From Gammaproteobacteria bacterium (GTDB taxonomy: Bacteria > Pseudomonadota > Gammaproteobacteria > Pseudomonadales > Azotimanducaceae): 64,000 nt of DNA. Below, piece after piece: positions 8,085 to 16,507 of the stretch (position 1 is the stretch's first letter; each line of letters opens with the position of its first letter). The notes beneath the pieces are model-generated. The model did not search any database. It saw nothing but the letters and a program-made list of their open reading frames with translations, and was not told the DNA's origin. A program made the translations under genes and the position numbers. The stretch covers positions 62,001 to 126,000 of the forward strand of contig JAPPGK010000056.1 in the NCBI GenBank assembly GCA_028821405.1, read 5' to 3'.

Positions 8085-9068
8085 TCAACTACGCACCGCA
8101 ACCGGCTTGCCTGCGGCCGCCGAACGGTACGCGGCTTCGGTAAGCCGCGACACCTGCAGGGCGAAATCCTGCGGCTCGTAGCCGACAAGACCGTTGCGGA
8201 TCCATGCGAACAAGGCCGCATCGGGGTTCGACGGCTTGATGCGCTTGGGCGGCTCGACCGGTTCGTCGTTGAGAAGCATGGAGCGCACCCGCCACTGATG
8301 CAGGTGCAGTACCAGCGAGCCATCGCTGCCGCTGATGGCAAGGCGTTCGTCGTGGCGGGACGCGTTGCCGGTCGTGGTCAACGTGCCGATGGCATCGTTG
8401 GCGAAACGCACGATCACCGCGCCGTTGACATCCACATCGCACCCGATGTTGTCGAAGGCGGCCGAAACGAGTTTGGGTCGCAGGCCCGTCACCCACAGTG
8501 TCGAGGCGAGGAGGTGGCTGCCCGTGTCCATGAACATGCCGCCGCCGGCCAGGTCGGGGTCGAGGCGCCAACCGCCGACGCCCAGCCAGTTCTGGGTCAC
8601 GTAGGCCGCCACGCCGCGAATCTCCCCCACCGCGCCGCGTTCCACGAGTTCCCTCGCGTAGACGAAATGAGGCATCCAATGGCGCTGGTAGGCGACCACG
8701 AGCGCGAGACCCCGCTCGTGCGCGAGCGCCAACACCCGCTTGGCGTGGCCAGGCTGAATCACCAGCGGCTTCTCCACCAGCACATGCCGACCGCTCTCCA
8801 ACGATGCCTTGGCGTGAGCGTAGTGCTCCCGGTGGGGGGTGCTGACGAGAACGGCATCGGTCTCAACCTCATTGAGCATCCGCCGCCAGTCGGCGAAATA
8901 GGGAATGTCGCGTCCCGCGCGCTCCATCAGCAGCCGTGCTTGCGATTCGAGGGGGTCGGCCACCGCCGCAATCCGCACGGCACCGTCGGAGGTTACGCGC
9001 CCCACGTGAGCGCCGCGCATGTTGCCCCCAGCCCCGATGAGCGCAACGGAAAGGCGTTTCTTGGGCAT
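8085..9068 (-). CDS. Gfo/Idh/MocA family NAD(P)-dependent oxidoreductase
   Basis: A 327-residue oxidoreductase with an N-terminal Rossmann fold (VALIGAGGNMRGAHV) and the EKPLV motif carrying the conserved lysine of the family, followed by the alpha/beta substrate domain (GGGMFMDTGSHLLAS). These enzymes oxidise or reduce sugars, inositols or their derivatives. The gene is transcribed with the S-methyltransferase-like gene 26 bp downstream. A second, clearly different family member lies at 12921-14078. The exact substrate cannot be read from the sequence. Confidence 0.88.
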   Translation of the reverse strand: MPKKRLSVALIGAGGNMRGAHVGRVTSDGAVRIAAVADPLESQARLLMERAGRDIPYFADWRRMLNEVETDAVLVSTPHREHYAHAKASLESGRHVLVEKPLVIQPGHAKRVLALAHERGLALVVAYQRHWMPHFVYARELVERGAVGEIRGVAAYVTQNWLGVGGWRLDPDLAGGGMFMDTGSHLLASTLWVTGLRPKLVSAAFDNIGCDVDVNGAVIVRFANDAIGTLTTTGNASRHDERLAISGSDGSLVLHLHQWRVRSMLLNDEPVEPPKRIKPSNPDAALFAWIRNGLVGYEPQDFALQVSRLTEAAYRSAAAGKPVAVRS

Positions 9069-9139
9069 ATCCCCCCTTGCCCGGGCCTGGTTCGCTAAAC
9101 GGCCCGTTCGCCTATCTTACCTAGGCTGGACAATCCATA

Positions 9140-9216
9140 GGGCGACCCTTGCAGTCGCCCGGCAAAACACATGGCTTGGCGCTGTCGACTCGGGCGGGGG
9201 CAAGGCCCGTCCCTAC
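9140..9216. repeat. Pair of GC-rich palindromes in a divergent intergenic region
   Basis: GGGCGAC (9140-9146), loop CCTTGCA, and GTCGCCC (9154-9160) make a perfect 7-bp stem. About 30 bp on, GGGCGGGGGCAAGG followed by CCCGTCCC (near 9193-9214) is an imperfect relative of the palindrome at 7073. The 192-bp gap lies between the divergent oxidoreductase and acyl-CoA synthetase genes and must also hold their promoters, which I cannot place. Confidence 0.5.
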
Positions 9217-9260
9217 CAGTCGCACACGCTTGCCGGTGTTCTGTTCGCTAGAATCGCGCC

Positions 9261-10874
9261 ATGGCCGATTGGTACCCCAAGCGACGATTCGGCGACCTGC
9301 CCGATGAGGTGGCGCGCAAGTTCGGAAACCGCGAAGCGCTTGTGTTCGAGGACCAGCGCTACACGTTCGCGGCGTTGAAGGACGAGATCGACCGGGCGGC
9401 CAAGGCGTTGATGGCCCTTGGCGTGGGACGGGGCGACCACGTCTCGCTGTGGCTCAACAACCGCGCGGAGTGGATCTTCCTCATGTATGCGCTCGCGAAG
9501 GTCGGCGCGGTGCAGGTGCCCATCAACACGCGGTTCCGCACCAACGACCTCCGGTACGTACTGCGCCAATCCGACAGCGCCATGCTGATCACCCACGACA
9601 CCTCCGGGCCGATCGACTACCTGGACATGGTGCGGCAAGTGGTCGACCTGCCGCACGATGGCTCGTTCCCCGAACTTCGGCACGTCGTCATCGTCGGCGA
9701 CGGCGAACACCAAGGCACCGTTTCCTGGGCATCGGCGCTTGCCAAGTCGCAAACCGTGTCCGATGCCGACCTTTGCGCTCGCGCGGACGCGGTGGATCCC
9801 GACGACCCCGTCTTCATGATGTACACATCGGGCACGACCGGGTTTCCCAAAGGCGTTCTCCACGACCACCGGCTCATCCGCAACGTGGAGGAACGCGCGT
9901 TCCGCATGGCCGTCACCGAGAACGACACGATCATGAGCTACCTGCCGTTGTTCCATGCCTTCGGCTACTCGGAGGCGGCCTTGATGTCGATGGCGACCGG
10001 CGCCAGGCAGGTACTCACGGGAACCTTCGACGCCGACGAGTCGCTGGATCTCATCGAGCGCGAGCGGGCGACCATCGCGCACGGGTTCGAGGCCCACATG
10101 CAGATGCTGTGCGATGCGCAGGAAGCCAATCCGCGGGATCTCGGCAGTCTGCGCACCGGGTTGTTCGCGGCGGGCATGCATAGCGCGACACCCGTGGCGC
10201 GACGCGGCGAACGGGTGATGACCCCGTTGAGGGCGCTGTCCGCCTACGGCATGACCGAGGTGTGGGTGGGGGCGGCGCTATCTGCCTTAGACGACGATCC
10301 GCCCCATCGCCTGGAGACCTCCGGCTATCCCGCGCCGGGCTACGAGTTCAAGGTGGTTGATCCCGAGACCGGCCGGCAACAGCCCGACGGCGTTCCCGGT
10401 GAACTGCGGGTCAAGAGCTACGCGCTCATGAAGGGCTACTACAAGAAGCCCAAGGAGACCCGGGAGTCCTACGACGCCGACGGCTGGTTCTGCACCGGCG
10501 ACATGGCCGAACGCCATGCCGACGGCTACATTCGGTTCCTCGGCCGCTTCAAGGACATGCTCAAGGTCGGCGGCGAGAACGTCGATCCGATGGAGGTCGA
10601 GGGCCTGCTGCTCGAACATCCCGCCGTGCAGCAGGTGGCCGTGGTTGGCCTGCCGGACCGGCGGCTGGCGGAAGTGCCGGTGGCGTTCGTCGAATGCAAA
10701 CCTGACCGCAAGGTCCAGGCAGATGACATTCTCGCCTACTGTCGCGGCAAGGTCGCGAGCTTCAAGATCCCCCGCCACGCGATCTTTCTCGACGAGTTCC
10801 CGATGACGGCATCGGGGAAGATCCGCAAAGTGGAGCTGCGGGAGAAAGCGCAACAGTTACTGGGGGGCAGGTGA
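9261..10874 (+). CDS. AMP-dependent acyl-CoA synthetase (acyl-activating enzyme)
   Basis: A 537-residue ANL-superfamily adenylate-forming enzyme. The P-loop-like signature is at residues 188-198 (YTSGTTGFPKG), the A5-type motif reads SAYGMTEVWVG, the A7 motif DGWFCTGDMA, and the A8/A10 motifs FLGRFKDMLKVGGENV and MTASGKIRKVEL, with the C-terminal catalytic lysine in SGKIRK. Full length and intact. It most likely ligates a carboxylic acid (fatty or aromatic) to CoA; chain length is not predictable. ATG 9261 gives the N-terminus MADWYPKRRFGDLP. It is transcribed alone, divergently from the oxidoreductase at 8085-9068. Confidence 0.9.
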   Translation: MADWYPKRRFGDLPDEVARKFGNREALVFEDQRYTFAALKDEIDRAAKALMALGVGRGDHVSLWLNNRAEWIFLMYALAKVGAVQVPINTRFRTNDLRYVLRQSDSAMLITHDTSGPIDYLDMVRQVVDLPHDGSFPELRHVVIVGDGEHQGTVSWASALAKSQTVSDADLCARADAVDPDDPVFMMYTSGTTGFPKGVLHDHRLIRNVEERAFRMAVTENDTIMSYLPLFHAFGYSEAALMSMATGARQVLTGTFDADESLDLIERERATIAHGFEAHMQMLCDAQEANPRDLGSLRTGLFAAGMHSATPVARRGERVMTPLRALSAYGMTEVWVGAALSALDDDPPHRLETSGYPAPGYEFKVVDPETGRQQPDGVPGELRVKSYALMKGYYKKPKETRESYDADGWFCTGDMAERHADGYIRFLGRFKDMLKVGGENVDPMEVEGLLLEHPAVQQVAVVGLPDRRLAEVPVAFVECKPDRKVQADDILAYCRGKVASFKIPRHAIFLDEFPMTASGKIRKVELREKAQQLLGGR

Positions 10875-11016
10875 CAAGGATCCGTTGCGCGGTCCTCGTA
10901 CCAGTCGCCATTGCAGCCGACGGTGGATGCCCGCAAGCGGGGACAGTGCACGGTCGGGTGATCGAGGAGCGGACCGGATCCATGGACGGTTCGATAGGCC
11001 CCCGACTGGTTACAAT

Positions 11017-11042
11017 TTGTCTAATATAATCATTCTAGACAA
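11017..11042 (+). promoter_or_regulatory. Promoter with operator-like inverted repeat for the second TA pair
   Basis: An AT-rich island in GC-rich DNA. TATAAT (11025-11030) is a perfect -10 box, enclosed by a 7-bp inverted repeat, TTGTCTA (11017-11023) and TAGACAA (11036-11042). Such an arrangement fits autorepression by the Phd-type antitoxin encoded 14 bp downstream. No good -35 box is visible, which also fits a regulated promoter. The role is inferred; the repeat and -10 box are seen directly. Confidence 0.6.
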
Positions 11043-11055
11043 TATGGAGACGACC

Positions 11056-11301
11056 ATGCGCTACGTATCGGCCTCCGAAGCGAAACAGCGGCTGGCGGCG
11101 GTTCTCGATTCGGTCCAGCGGGAACCGGTCACCATTCGCCGCCAGAACCGCGAGGTCGCCGTCGTCATTTCGCCCCTGGACTACCGCCGGCTAGTCACGA
11201 CGAACATCGCGGAGTTTCAACGGTTCTGCGACCGCGTCTCCACGACGGCCAACTCCCGAGGACTCACCGAGGACAAACTCGCACGGTTGCTCGACGCCTA
11301 G
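11056..11301 (+). CDS. Phd/YefM-type antitoxin
   Basis: An 81-residue antitoxin: MRYVSASEAKQRLAAVLDSV, then PVTIRRQNREVAVVISPLDYRRL, the Phd/YefM fold, and a C-terminal toxin-binding tail LTEDKLARLLDA. GGAG lies six bases upstream of ATG 11056; an in-frame ATG at 11044 would add four residues. It precedes the PIN toxin by three bases. It is related to the partial antitoxin at the left edge, and its promoter carries an inverted repeat around the -10 box that is a likely self-operator. Confidence 0.85.
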   Translation: MRYVSASEAKQRLAAVLDSVQREPVTIRRQNREVAVVISPLDYRRLVTTNIAEFQRFCDRVSTTANSRGLTEDKLARLLDA

Positions 11302-11304
11302 ACC

Positions 11305-11730
11305 ATGCGTGTCGTCATCGACACGAATGTCTGGGTAAGCCGGCTGTTGCTCGCGGACTCCGTGGCAGCGCGGGCCGTCGACTCAACCCTGCGCAACGAC
11401 GAGGTCATCGTCTCCGAGCCGTTGATCGAAGAACTGGCCGATGTGTTGGCGCGAGAGAAGTTCGATCGATACGTGTCCCTTGCTGACCGCGAGGAGTTCC
11501 TACGGCGGATCCTGCAGGTTGCAGCGACCTTTCCGGTTCTTTCGGAAGTGGCCGATTGTCGCGACGCGGACGACAATCGGCTGTTGGCGCTGGCGTTGGA
11601 TTCGGCAAGCGACTACCTAGTTACTGGCGACAAGGACCTGCTTACCATGAGTCCTTGGCGTGGAATCTTGATCATCTCGCCACGGGCATTCCTCGATGCC
11701 ACGGCGCTAAGGGCCTCACCGGAGCCCTAG
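11305..11730 (+). CDS. PIN-domain toxin
   Basis: A 141-residue PIN RNase with the acidic residues Asp6 (VVIDTNVWVS), Glu43 (EELADVL), Asp90 (RDADDNRLL) and Asp109 (YLVTGDKDL). Same family as 211-645, sharing KFDRYVS, YLVTGD and MSP-x-x-GI stretches. It follows its antitoxin with a 3-bp gap. Its last 15 bases overlap, tail to tail, the minus-strand gene ending at 11716, so the 3' ends of the two transcripts are antisense to each other. Confidence 0.86.
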   Translation: MRVVIDTNVWVSRLLLADSVAARAVDSTLRNDEVIVSEPLIEELADVLAREKFDRYVSLADREEFLRRILQVAATFPVLSEVADCRDADDNRLLALALDSASDYLVTGDKDLLTMSPWRGILIISPRAFLDATALRASPEP

Positions 11731-12771
11731 GACCGCCCGGTTCCCGGCTTCGTCGGTACCCGCAGCGGCGAAATCGTCGAACGCCTTGTCCGTGACCCGG
11801 ATGATGTGGTCACGGATGAACTCCGCACCTTCCCGCGCTCCGTCCTCCTGGTGCTTGAGGCAGCATTCCCACTCCAGCACCGCCCAGCCGTCGAAGTCGT
11901 GGGCGGCGAATTTCGAGAAGATCGAGCGGAAGTCGATCTGGCCGTCGCCGAGGCTGCGGAAGCGGCCCGGGCGGTCCACCCAGTCCTGGTAGCCGCCGTA
12001 GACGCCGGCGCGACCGTTGGGATTGAACTCGGCGTCCTTGACGTGAAACATCTTGATGCGTTCGTGGTAGATGTCGATGAAGGCCAGGTAGTCGAGCTGC
12101 TGCAGGATGAAGTGGCTGGGGTCGTAGAGGATGTTCGCCCGCGGATGGCCGTCCACTTCGTCGAGGAAGCGCTCGAAGGTAACCCCATCGTGCAGGTCCT
12201 CGCCGGGGTGGATCTCGTAGCAGCAGTCGACGCCTGCGTCCTCGAACACGTCGAGGATCGGCCGCCACCGCCCGGCGAGTTCCTTGAAGCCGGTGTCCAC
12301 CAACCCCCCGGGGCGCTGCGGCCACGGATACATCATCGGCCACAGCAAGGCACCGGAGAAGGTGACATGCGCGGTGAGGCCCAGGTTGGCGCTCGCCTTC
12401 GCCGCGAGCTTCACCTGCTCGATGGCCCACTGCGTGCGTTCAGCCGGCTTGCCGTGCAGTTCGGCGGGGGCGAAGCCGTCGAACAGTGTGTCGTAGGTCG
12501 GATGCACAGCGACCAACTGGCCCTCCAAGTGCGTGGAGAGTTCCGTGATCTCGACGCCACATTCGCGCACCCGTCCGGACAGTTCGTCGCAGTAGCCCTT
12601 GCTGTCGGCGGCCTTCGCGACATCGATGAAAGCCGGGTTGCCGATGGGCACCTGGATACCCACGAACCCGAGGTTCGCGGCCCACCGCGCCATGGACTCG
12701 ATGTTGTCGAACGGATCCTCATCGGCCATGAATTGGGCGAGGAAGATCGCCGGTCCTTTCAGTGTCTTCAT
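11716..12771 (-). CDS. Sugar phosphate isomerase/epimerase (xylose-isomerase-like TIM barrel)
   Basis: A 351-residue AP-endonuclease-2/xylose-isomerase-like barrel protein. Metal-site text includes CCYEIHPGEDLHDG, NILYDPSHF, IKMFHVKDAE and AVLEWEC, giving the Glu-Asp-His-Glu ligand set expected of the family. I start at 12771 (MKTLKGPAIFLAQF), where GAGG lies eight bases upstream; a further in-frame ATG at 12801 lacks a ribosome site. It is 150 bp downstream of the Gfo/Idh/MocA gene on the same strand, a usual pairing in inositol or rare-sugar breakdown. The substrate is unknown. Confidence 0.87.
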   Translation of the reverse strand: MKTLKGPAIFLAQFMADEDPFDNIESMARWAANLGFVGIQVPIGNPAFIDVAKAADSKGYCDELSGRVRECGVEITELSTHLEGQLVAVHPTYDTLFDGFAPAELHGKPAERTQWAIEQVKLAAKASANLGLTAHVTFSGALLWPMMYPWPQRPGGLVDTGFKELAGRWRPILDVFEDAGVDCCYEIHPGEDLHDGVTFERFLDEVDGHPRANILYDPSHFILQQLDYLAFIDIYHERIKMFHVKDAEFNPNGRAGVYGGYQDWVDRPGRFRSLGDGQIDFRSIFSKFAAHDFDGWAVLEWECCLKHQEDGAREGAEFIRDHIIRVTDKAFDDFAAAGTDEAGNRAVLGLR

Positions 12772-12789
12772 CTCATATTCCTCTCGTAG

Positions 12790-12885
12790 GGGCGAGGCCA
12801 TCGCGCCGAAGCGGGCACGCCCTCGCCCGTGTTGCGTTTGTCAATCAGCGGCGAGGCAACCGGGTGCGGCCGCCACGAGGCGGCC
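12790..12885. repeat. Two GC-rich inverted repeats between same-strand genes
   Basis: GGGCGAGG (12790-12797) pairs with CCTCGCCC (12821-12828) across a 23-base loop, and GGCCGCC (12868-12874) pairs with GGCGGCC (12879-12885) across ACGA. The repeats fill most of the gap between two minus-strand sugar genes. They look like members of the palindromic repeat set also seen at 7073 and 9140, with different arm sequences. A role in mRNA processing or stabilisation of the upstream transcript is possible but not shown. Confidence 0.5.
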
Positions 12886-12920
12886 CGTACGGGTGCCCCA
12901 TCGATCCAAGGCATGGCCCC

Positions 12921-14078
12921 TTATTCTTTGAATGCGAGCCATGTGGCCCCCGCTGCCGCGCTCTCGACCACGGTTTCGATGAACGCCATGCCGCGCACGC
13001 CGTCGGCGATGGTCGGGAAATCGAGGTTCTCCTCCGTCGGCTGCCGCCCGGCCCGTTTCGCCTCCAGGGTGTCCGCGAAGTTGCGATAAAGCAGCGCGAA
13101 CGCCTCCAGGAACCCCTCGGGATGGCCGGCAGGCAAACGTGTCGCCCCGGCCGCCGCCTCGCTGACACCCGGGCCACCGGTGCGACGCACCTCGTAGGGC
13201 CGGTCGGGCCAGCGCACGATGAGCGAGTTCGGTTCCGTCTGCGACCACTCGAGACCGCCGGCTTCGCCGTAGACGCGAAGTTTCAGGCCGTTTTCCTCGC
13301 CCACGGAGATCTGGCTCGCGAACAGCACGCCCTTGGCGCCGTTGTCGAATCGAAGCAGCACGTTGCCGTCGTCTTCGAGTCGCCGGCCCGGAACGAACGT
13401 CGTGAGGTCGGCGCAGAGGGTCTCGATCCTCAAGCCGGTTACGTACTCGAGGAGGTTCTCGCCGTGGGTGCCGATATCGCCCATACAGCCCGCTGCGCCG
13501 GATCTCGCCGGATCCGTACGCCACTCGGCCTGCTTGTTGCCCTCGCCCTCCAAGCGTTCCGACAACCAGCCCTGGATGTACTCCACCACGACCCGGCGGA
13601 TGTTTCCGAACGCACCGGTGCGAACGAGGTGGCGAGCTTCCTTCACCATGGGGTAGCCCGTGTAGTTGTGGGTGAGTCCGAATACTAGCCCCGTCCGTTC
13701 GACCAGGTCGGCAAGTTCCTTGGCCTCGTCGAGATTGAAGGTGGCGGGCTTGTCCGACATCACGTTGAACCCCGCGTCGAGCGCCGCCTTGGCAATGGGA
13801 AAGTGCGTGTGGTTCGGCGTGGCGATGACGACGAAGTCCATGCGATCGTCCTCGGGACGCGCCGCCTCGGCCGCCATCATCTCCGCGTACGTACCGTAGC
13901 TTCGGTCCGCCTCGATGCCATAGAGCGCCTCGCCAGCCGCGCGGCTCTTGGCCGGATCGCTCGAAAAGGCACCACAGGTGATCGCGATCCGACCGTCGAG
14001 TTCCGCCGCCATGCGATGCACGCCACCGATGAACGCGCCTTCGCCGCCACCGACAAGGCCCATCTGGAGTTTCGCCAT
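12921..14078 (-). CDS. Gfo/Idh/MocA family oxidoreductase
   Basis: A 385-residue NAD(P)-binding oxidoreductase with the Rossmann motif GLVGGGEGAFIGGVHR, the conserved DKPATFNLDEAKELADL (catalytic lysine) and GAAGCMGDIGTHGENL. It belongs to the subgroup that starts M-x-K-L-x-M-G-x-V-G-G-G, common in sugar and inositol degradation regions. It is transcribed divergently from the small membrane protein and epimerase genes at 14284 onward and together with the isomerase gene at 11716-12771. It shares only family-level similarity with the enzyme at 8085-9068. Confidence 0.88.
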   Translation of the reverse strand: MAKLQMGLVGGGEGAFIGGVHRMAAELDGRIAITCGAFSSDPAKSRAAGEALYGIEADRSYGTYAEMMAAEAARPEDDRMDFVVIATPNHTHFPIAKAALDAGFNVMSDKPATFNLDEAKELADLVERTGLVFGLTHNYTGYPMVKEARHLVRTGAFGNIRRVVVEYIQGWLSERLEGEGNKQAEWRTDPARSGAAGCMGDIGTHGENLLEYVTGLRIETLCADLTTFVPGRRLEDDGNVLLRFDNGAKGVLFASQISVGEENGLKLRVYGEAGGLEWSQTEPNSLIVRWPDRPYEVRRTGGPGVSEAAAGATRLPAGHPEGFLEAFALLYRNFADTLEAKRAGRQPTEENLDFPTIADGVRGMAFIETVVESAAAGATWLAFKE

Positions 14079-14283
14079 GGAAAAGTACCCTTCTCGCCGT
14101 CCCCGTGACGATTGAACGGTTACAACCCCGCCGAGGTCAACACTCGGACCCGACTTACCTGACTTTTCGCGGGCGCTTCGTCCGAGGGCACCTCCGACCC
14201 GCGGCCGGCCGCATCAAAACACCCTGTGCACGATGTCGTCTCTGCACAGTACCATGAGCGCGGGTCGACCCTTGGAGAGAGCC

Positions 14284-14592
14284 ATGGCCATTGTTGGGGC
14301 CGCTTCACCGAATGCGGCATTTCCCCTGGAGCGCTTCATGGCAGCGACAATCCGACTTGTCGGGCTGCTGGTCGGGCTTTGGGGGCTACTTCAGATTGCC
14401 ACGGGCATCATCGTCCTGATTGGTGTCAACCTCTCCATGGCCAATCGGGATGGATTGGCGACGACGACAGTCGAGTTAACGCTCCCTTTGATAGCGGGCG
14501 GCCCGGGCAGCGGCTTCGTCATGCTCCTTGGAGGCGTAGTCATCGTCGCGACGTCTAAACGCTTGACCCAGTTCGTGACCAAGGACCTCTGA
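14284..14592 (+). CDS. Small membrane protein of unknown function
   Basis: A 102-residue protein with two hydrophobic segments (LVGLLVGLWGLLQIATGIIV and GSGFVMLLGGVVIVA) and a short basic C-terminus. ATG 14284 is preceded by GGAGAG at good spacing; starts at 14233 or 14338 are also open. Its stop is directly followed by the ATG of the isomerase/epimerase gene, so the two are probably co-translated. I do not recognise the family. The loop between the two segments is predicted to face one side of the inner membrane. Confidence 0.6.
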   Translation: MAIVGAASPNAAFPLERFMAATIRLVGLLVGLWGLLQIATGIIVLIGVNLSMANRDGLATTTVELTLPLIAGGPGSGFVMLLGGVVIVATSKRLTQFVTKDL

Positions 14593-15348
14593 ATGAAGCC
14601 GATATCCGTGCAACTTTATTCCCTACGCCGGGAATCCGAGCGGAACTTCGACGCCGTTCTCGAGCGGTTGGCCGCAATCGGCTACCAAGGCGTCGAGCCG
14701 TTCAACCTGCATGGCAAGACCCCGGAATCGTTCAAGGCGCAGGTCGAGGACCTTGGCATGGTGGTGTCATCGAGCCACCATCCCTGGGCGAACCGCGCGG
14801 ACATCAACGAGGTGGTCGACACCGTGGCCGCCCTTGGCCTGACCCGGGCAGCCGGCGGGTTCGGCACCGACGACTTCGCCGACCTCGACGCTGTCAAGCG
14901 CACGGCGGACACCGTGAACTCGCTGACCGACACCCTCTCGGGCCACGGTCTCGGCTTGTTCCTGCACAACCACTGGTGGGAGTTCGCCGAGATCGAAGGC
15001 CGGCTCGGCTACCACTGGATCGCGGAACTCTGCCCCGATGTCCAATTCGAGGTGGATACCTATTGGGCCGCCAATTTCGGTGCCGTGGATGTGGCGGCCG
15101 AAGTCGCGCGGGTCAAGGACCGTGTGCCCCTGCTTCACATCAAGGACGGTCCTTTGGTGCAAGGCGAGGCGCACCTGGCGGTCGGGGACGGCAAGATGGA
15201 CATCCCCGGCATCATCGCGGCAGCCGACCCGGACGTCCTCGAATGGAACATCGTCGAACTCGACCAGTGCGACACCGATATGATGACCGCCGTGGAGCGC
15301 AGCTACCGCTATCTCGCCGGCAATGGTCTGGCCGCCGGCGGTGCCTGA
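14593..15348 (+). CDS. Sugar phosphate isomerase/epimerase family protein
   Basis: A 251-residue TIM-barrel protein of the xylose-isomerase-like superfamily: ISVQLYSLRRESERNFDAVL at the first strand, then LFLHNHWWEF, FEVDTYWAANFG, LLHIKDG and WNIVELDQCD, which supply the His, Asp and Glu metal ligands. It begins immediately after the small membrane protein gene and overlaps the next gene by 26 bp. It differs from the larger barrel protein at 11716-12771. The natural substrate is probably a sugar or polyol derivative. Confidence 0.87.
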   Translation: MKPISVQLYSLRRESERNFDAVLERLAAIGYQGVEPFNLHGKTPESFKAQVEDLGMVVSSSHHPWANRADINEVVDTVAALGLTRAAGGFGTDDFADLDAVKRTADTVNSLTDTLSGHGLGLFLHNHWWEFAEIEGRLGYHWIAELCPDVQFEVDTYWAANFGAVDVAAEVARVKDRVPLLHIKDGPLVQGEAHLAVGDGKMDIPGIIAAADPDVLEWNIVELDQCDTDMMTAVERSYRYLAGNGLAAGGA

Positions 15349-16492
15349 CCGAGTCTTCGACTTCGCCGTCGGACGCACGAATCCCGAGACCGTGCCCGTC
15401 GACCGCCTGCAGCAGGCGGCGCGAGATGCCATCGCCAACGAATACGCCGAACTGACCGACTACCATGGCAGGCTCGGCCATCACGGGCTGCGCGCCGCCA
15501 TGGCTCGGCGCGAGTCGGAGCGCGAAGGCGTGTTCGTGGACCCCGATCACCTGTCGCTCATGAACGGCTCCATGCAGGCGGTCACCCTTGTCGCCGAGGC
15601 GTTGACGCAACCGGGCGACACGGTGATCTCGGAGGCGTTCACCTACTCCGGGACCATCGGCGCCTACCGCACGCTCGGCATCGACATGGTGGGTCTACCC
15701 GTCGACGACGACGGCATGCGCGTCGATCTCCTGGAGGCGAAGCTCGACGAGTTGGGGCCAACGCGCAAGCCGAAGTTCATCTACGCGCTGACGACCTACC
15801 AGAATCCCACCGGGACCAACCTGTCGGTGGAACGTCGCCGCCTGCTGCTCGACATCGCGATCCACCACGATATCCCCATCGTCGAGGACAACTGCTACGG
15901 CGACGTGCATTTCGACGGCGACAAACCGCCGGCACTCTACGCCCTGTCGGACTACGACAAGATCATCTACCTGTGCTCGCTCTCGAAGATCCTGGGACCG
16001 GGCCTTCGACTCGGCTACCTATACGCCAAGCCGCCGTTCCTCGACACGATCCTGGCACGCCGGCACGACGCGGGCGGGAACTACCTAGCCGCCGCAGTCG
16101 TCGCGGAGCTTTATAGGGACGGCGTGTGGGAGATCACCGAGGAACTGAACGAGGCGCTCAGGGTGAAGAAGAACCTCGTGGTCGAGGGCTTGGCCGCTGC
16201 CGGCGGCGACGTCTGCGTGGCGTCCAATCCCCCGGGCGGCCTCTTCGTCTGGGTGCGGTTTCCGGAGGACGTAGACCAGGCGAAACTCATGCAATTGGCG
16301 ACCGAGCGCAACTTCCGTTACGCACCGGGTGCAAACTTCCACATCCACGGCGAGCGCATCCCGTATCTCCGCCTCGCATTCGGCCACGTCCCGGACGACG
16401 ACATCCGGGACGGCATGCCCGTTCTGGCGCAATGCCTGCGGGAGGCGCGGACAAGCAACGAGGCGCTAGCCTTCGACAACCTGTTCGACTGA
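15323..16492 (+). CDS. PLP-dependent aminotransferase, fold type I
   Basis: A 389-residue class I/II aminotransferase resembling 2-aminoadipate/MocR-domain transaminases but without a helix-turn-helix domain. The PLP lysine is Lys222 in CSLSKILGPGLRLGYL; TYQNPTGTNLS and VEDNCYGDVHF hold the cofactor-binding Asn and Asp. The ATG at 15323 lies inside the previous gene (26-bp overlap); GTG 15341 is an alternative with an 8-bp overlap. Position behind the epimerase suggests a pathway using an amino sugar or amino acid, but the substrate is not deducible. Confidence 0.86.
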   Translation: MVWPPAVPDRVFDFAVGRTNPETVPVDRLQQAARDAIANEYAELTDYHGRLGHHGLRAAMARRESEREGVFVDPDHLSLMNGSMQAVTLVAEALTQPGDTVISEAFTYSGTIGAYRTLGIDMVGLPVDDDGMRVDLLEAKLDELGPTRKPKFIYALTTYQNPTGTNLSVERRRLLLDIAIHHDIPIVEDNCYGDVHFDGDKPPALYALSDYDKIIYLCSLSKILGPGLRLGYLYAKPPFLDTILARRHDAGGNYLAAAVVAELYRDGVWEITEELNEALRVKKNLVVEGLAAAGGDVCVASNPPGGLFVWVRFPEDVDQAKLMQLATERNFRYAPGANFHIHGERIPYLRLAFGHVPDDDIRDGMPVLAQCLREARTSNEALAFDNLFD

Positions 16493-16507
16493 CGGGGGAT
16501 CGCGCTC

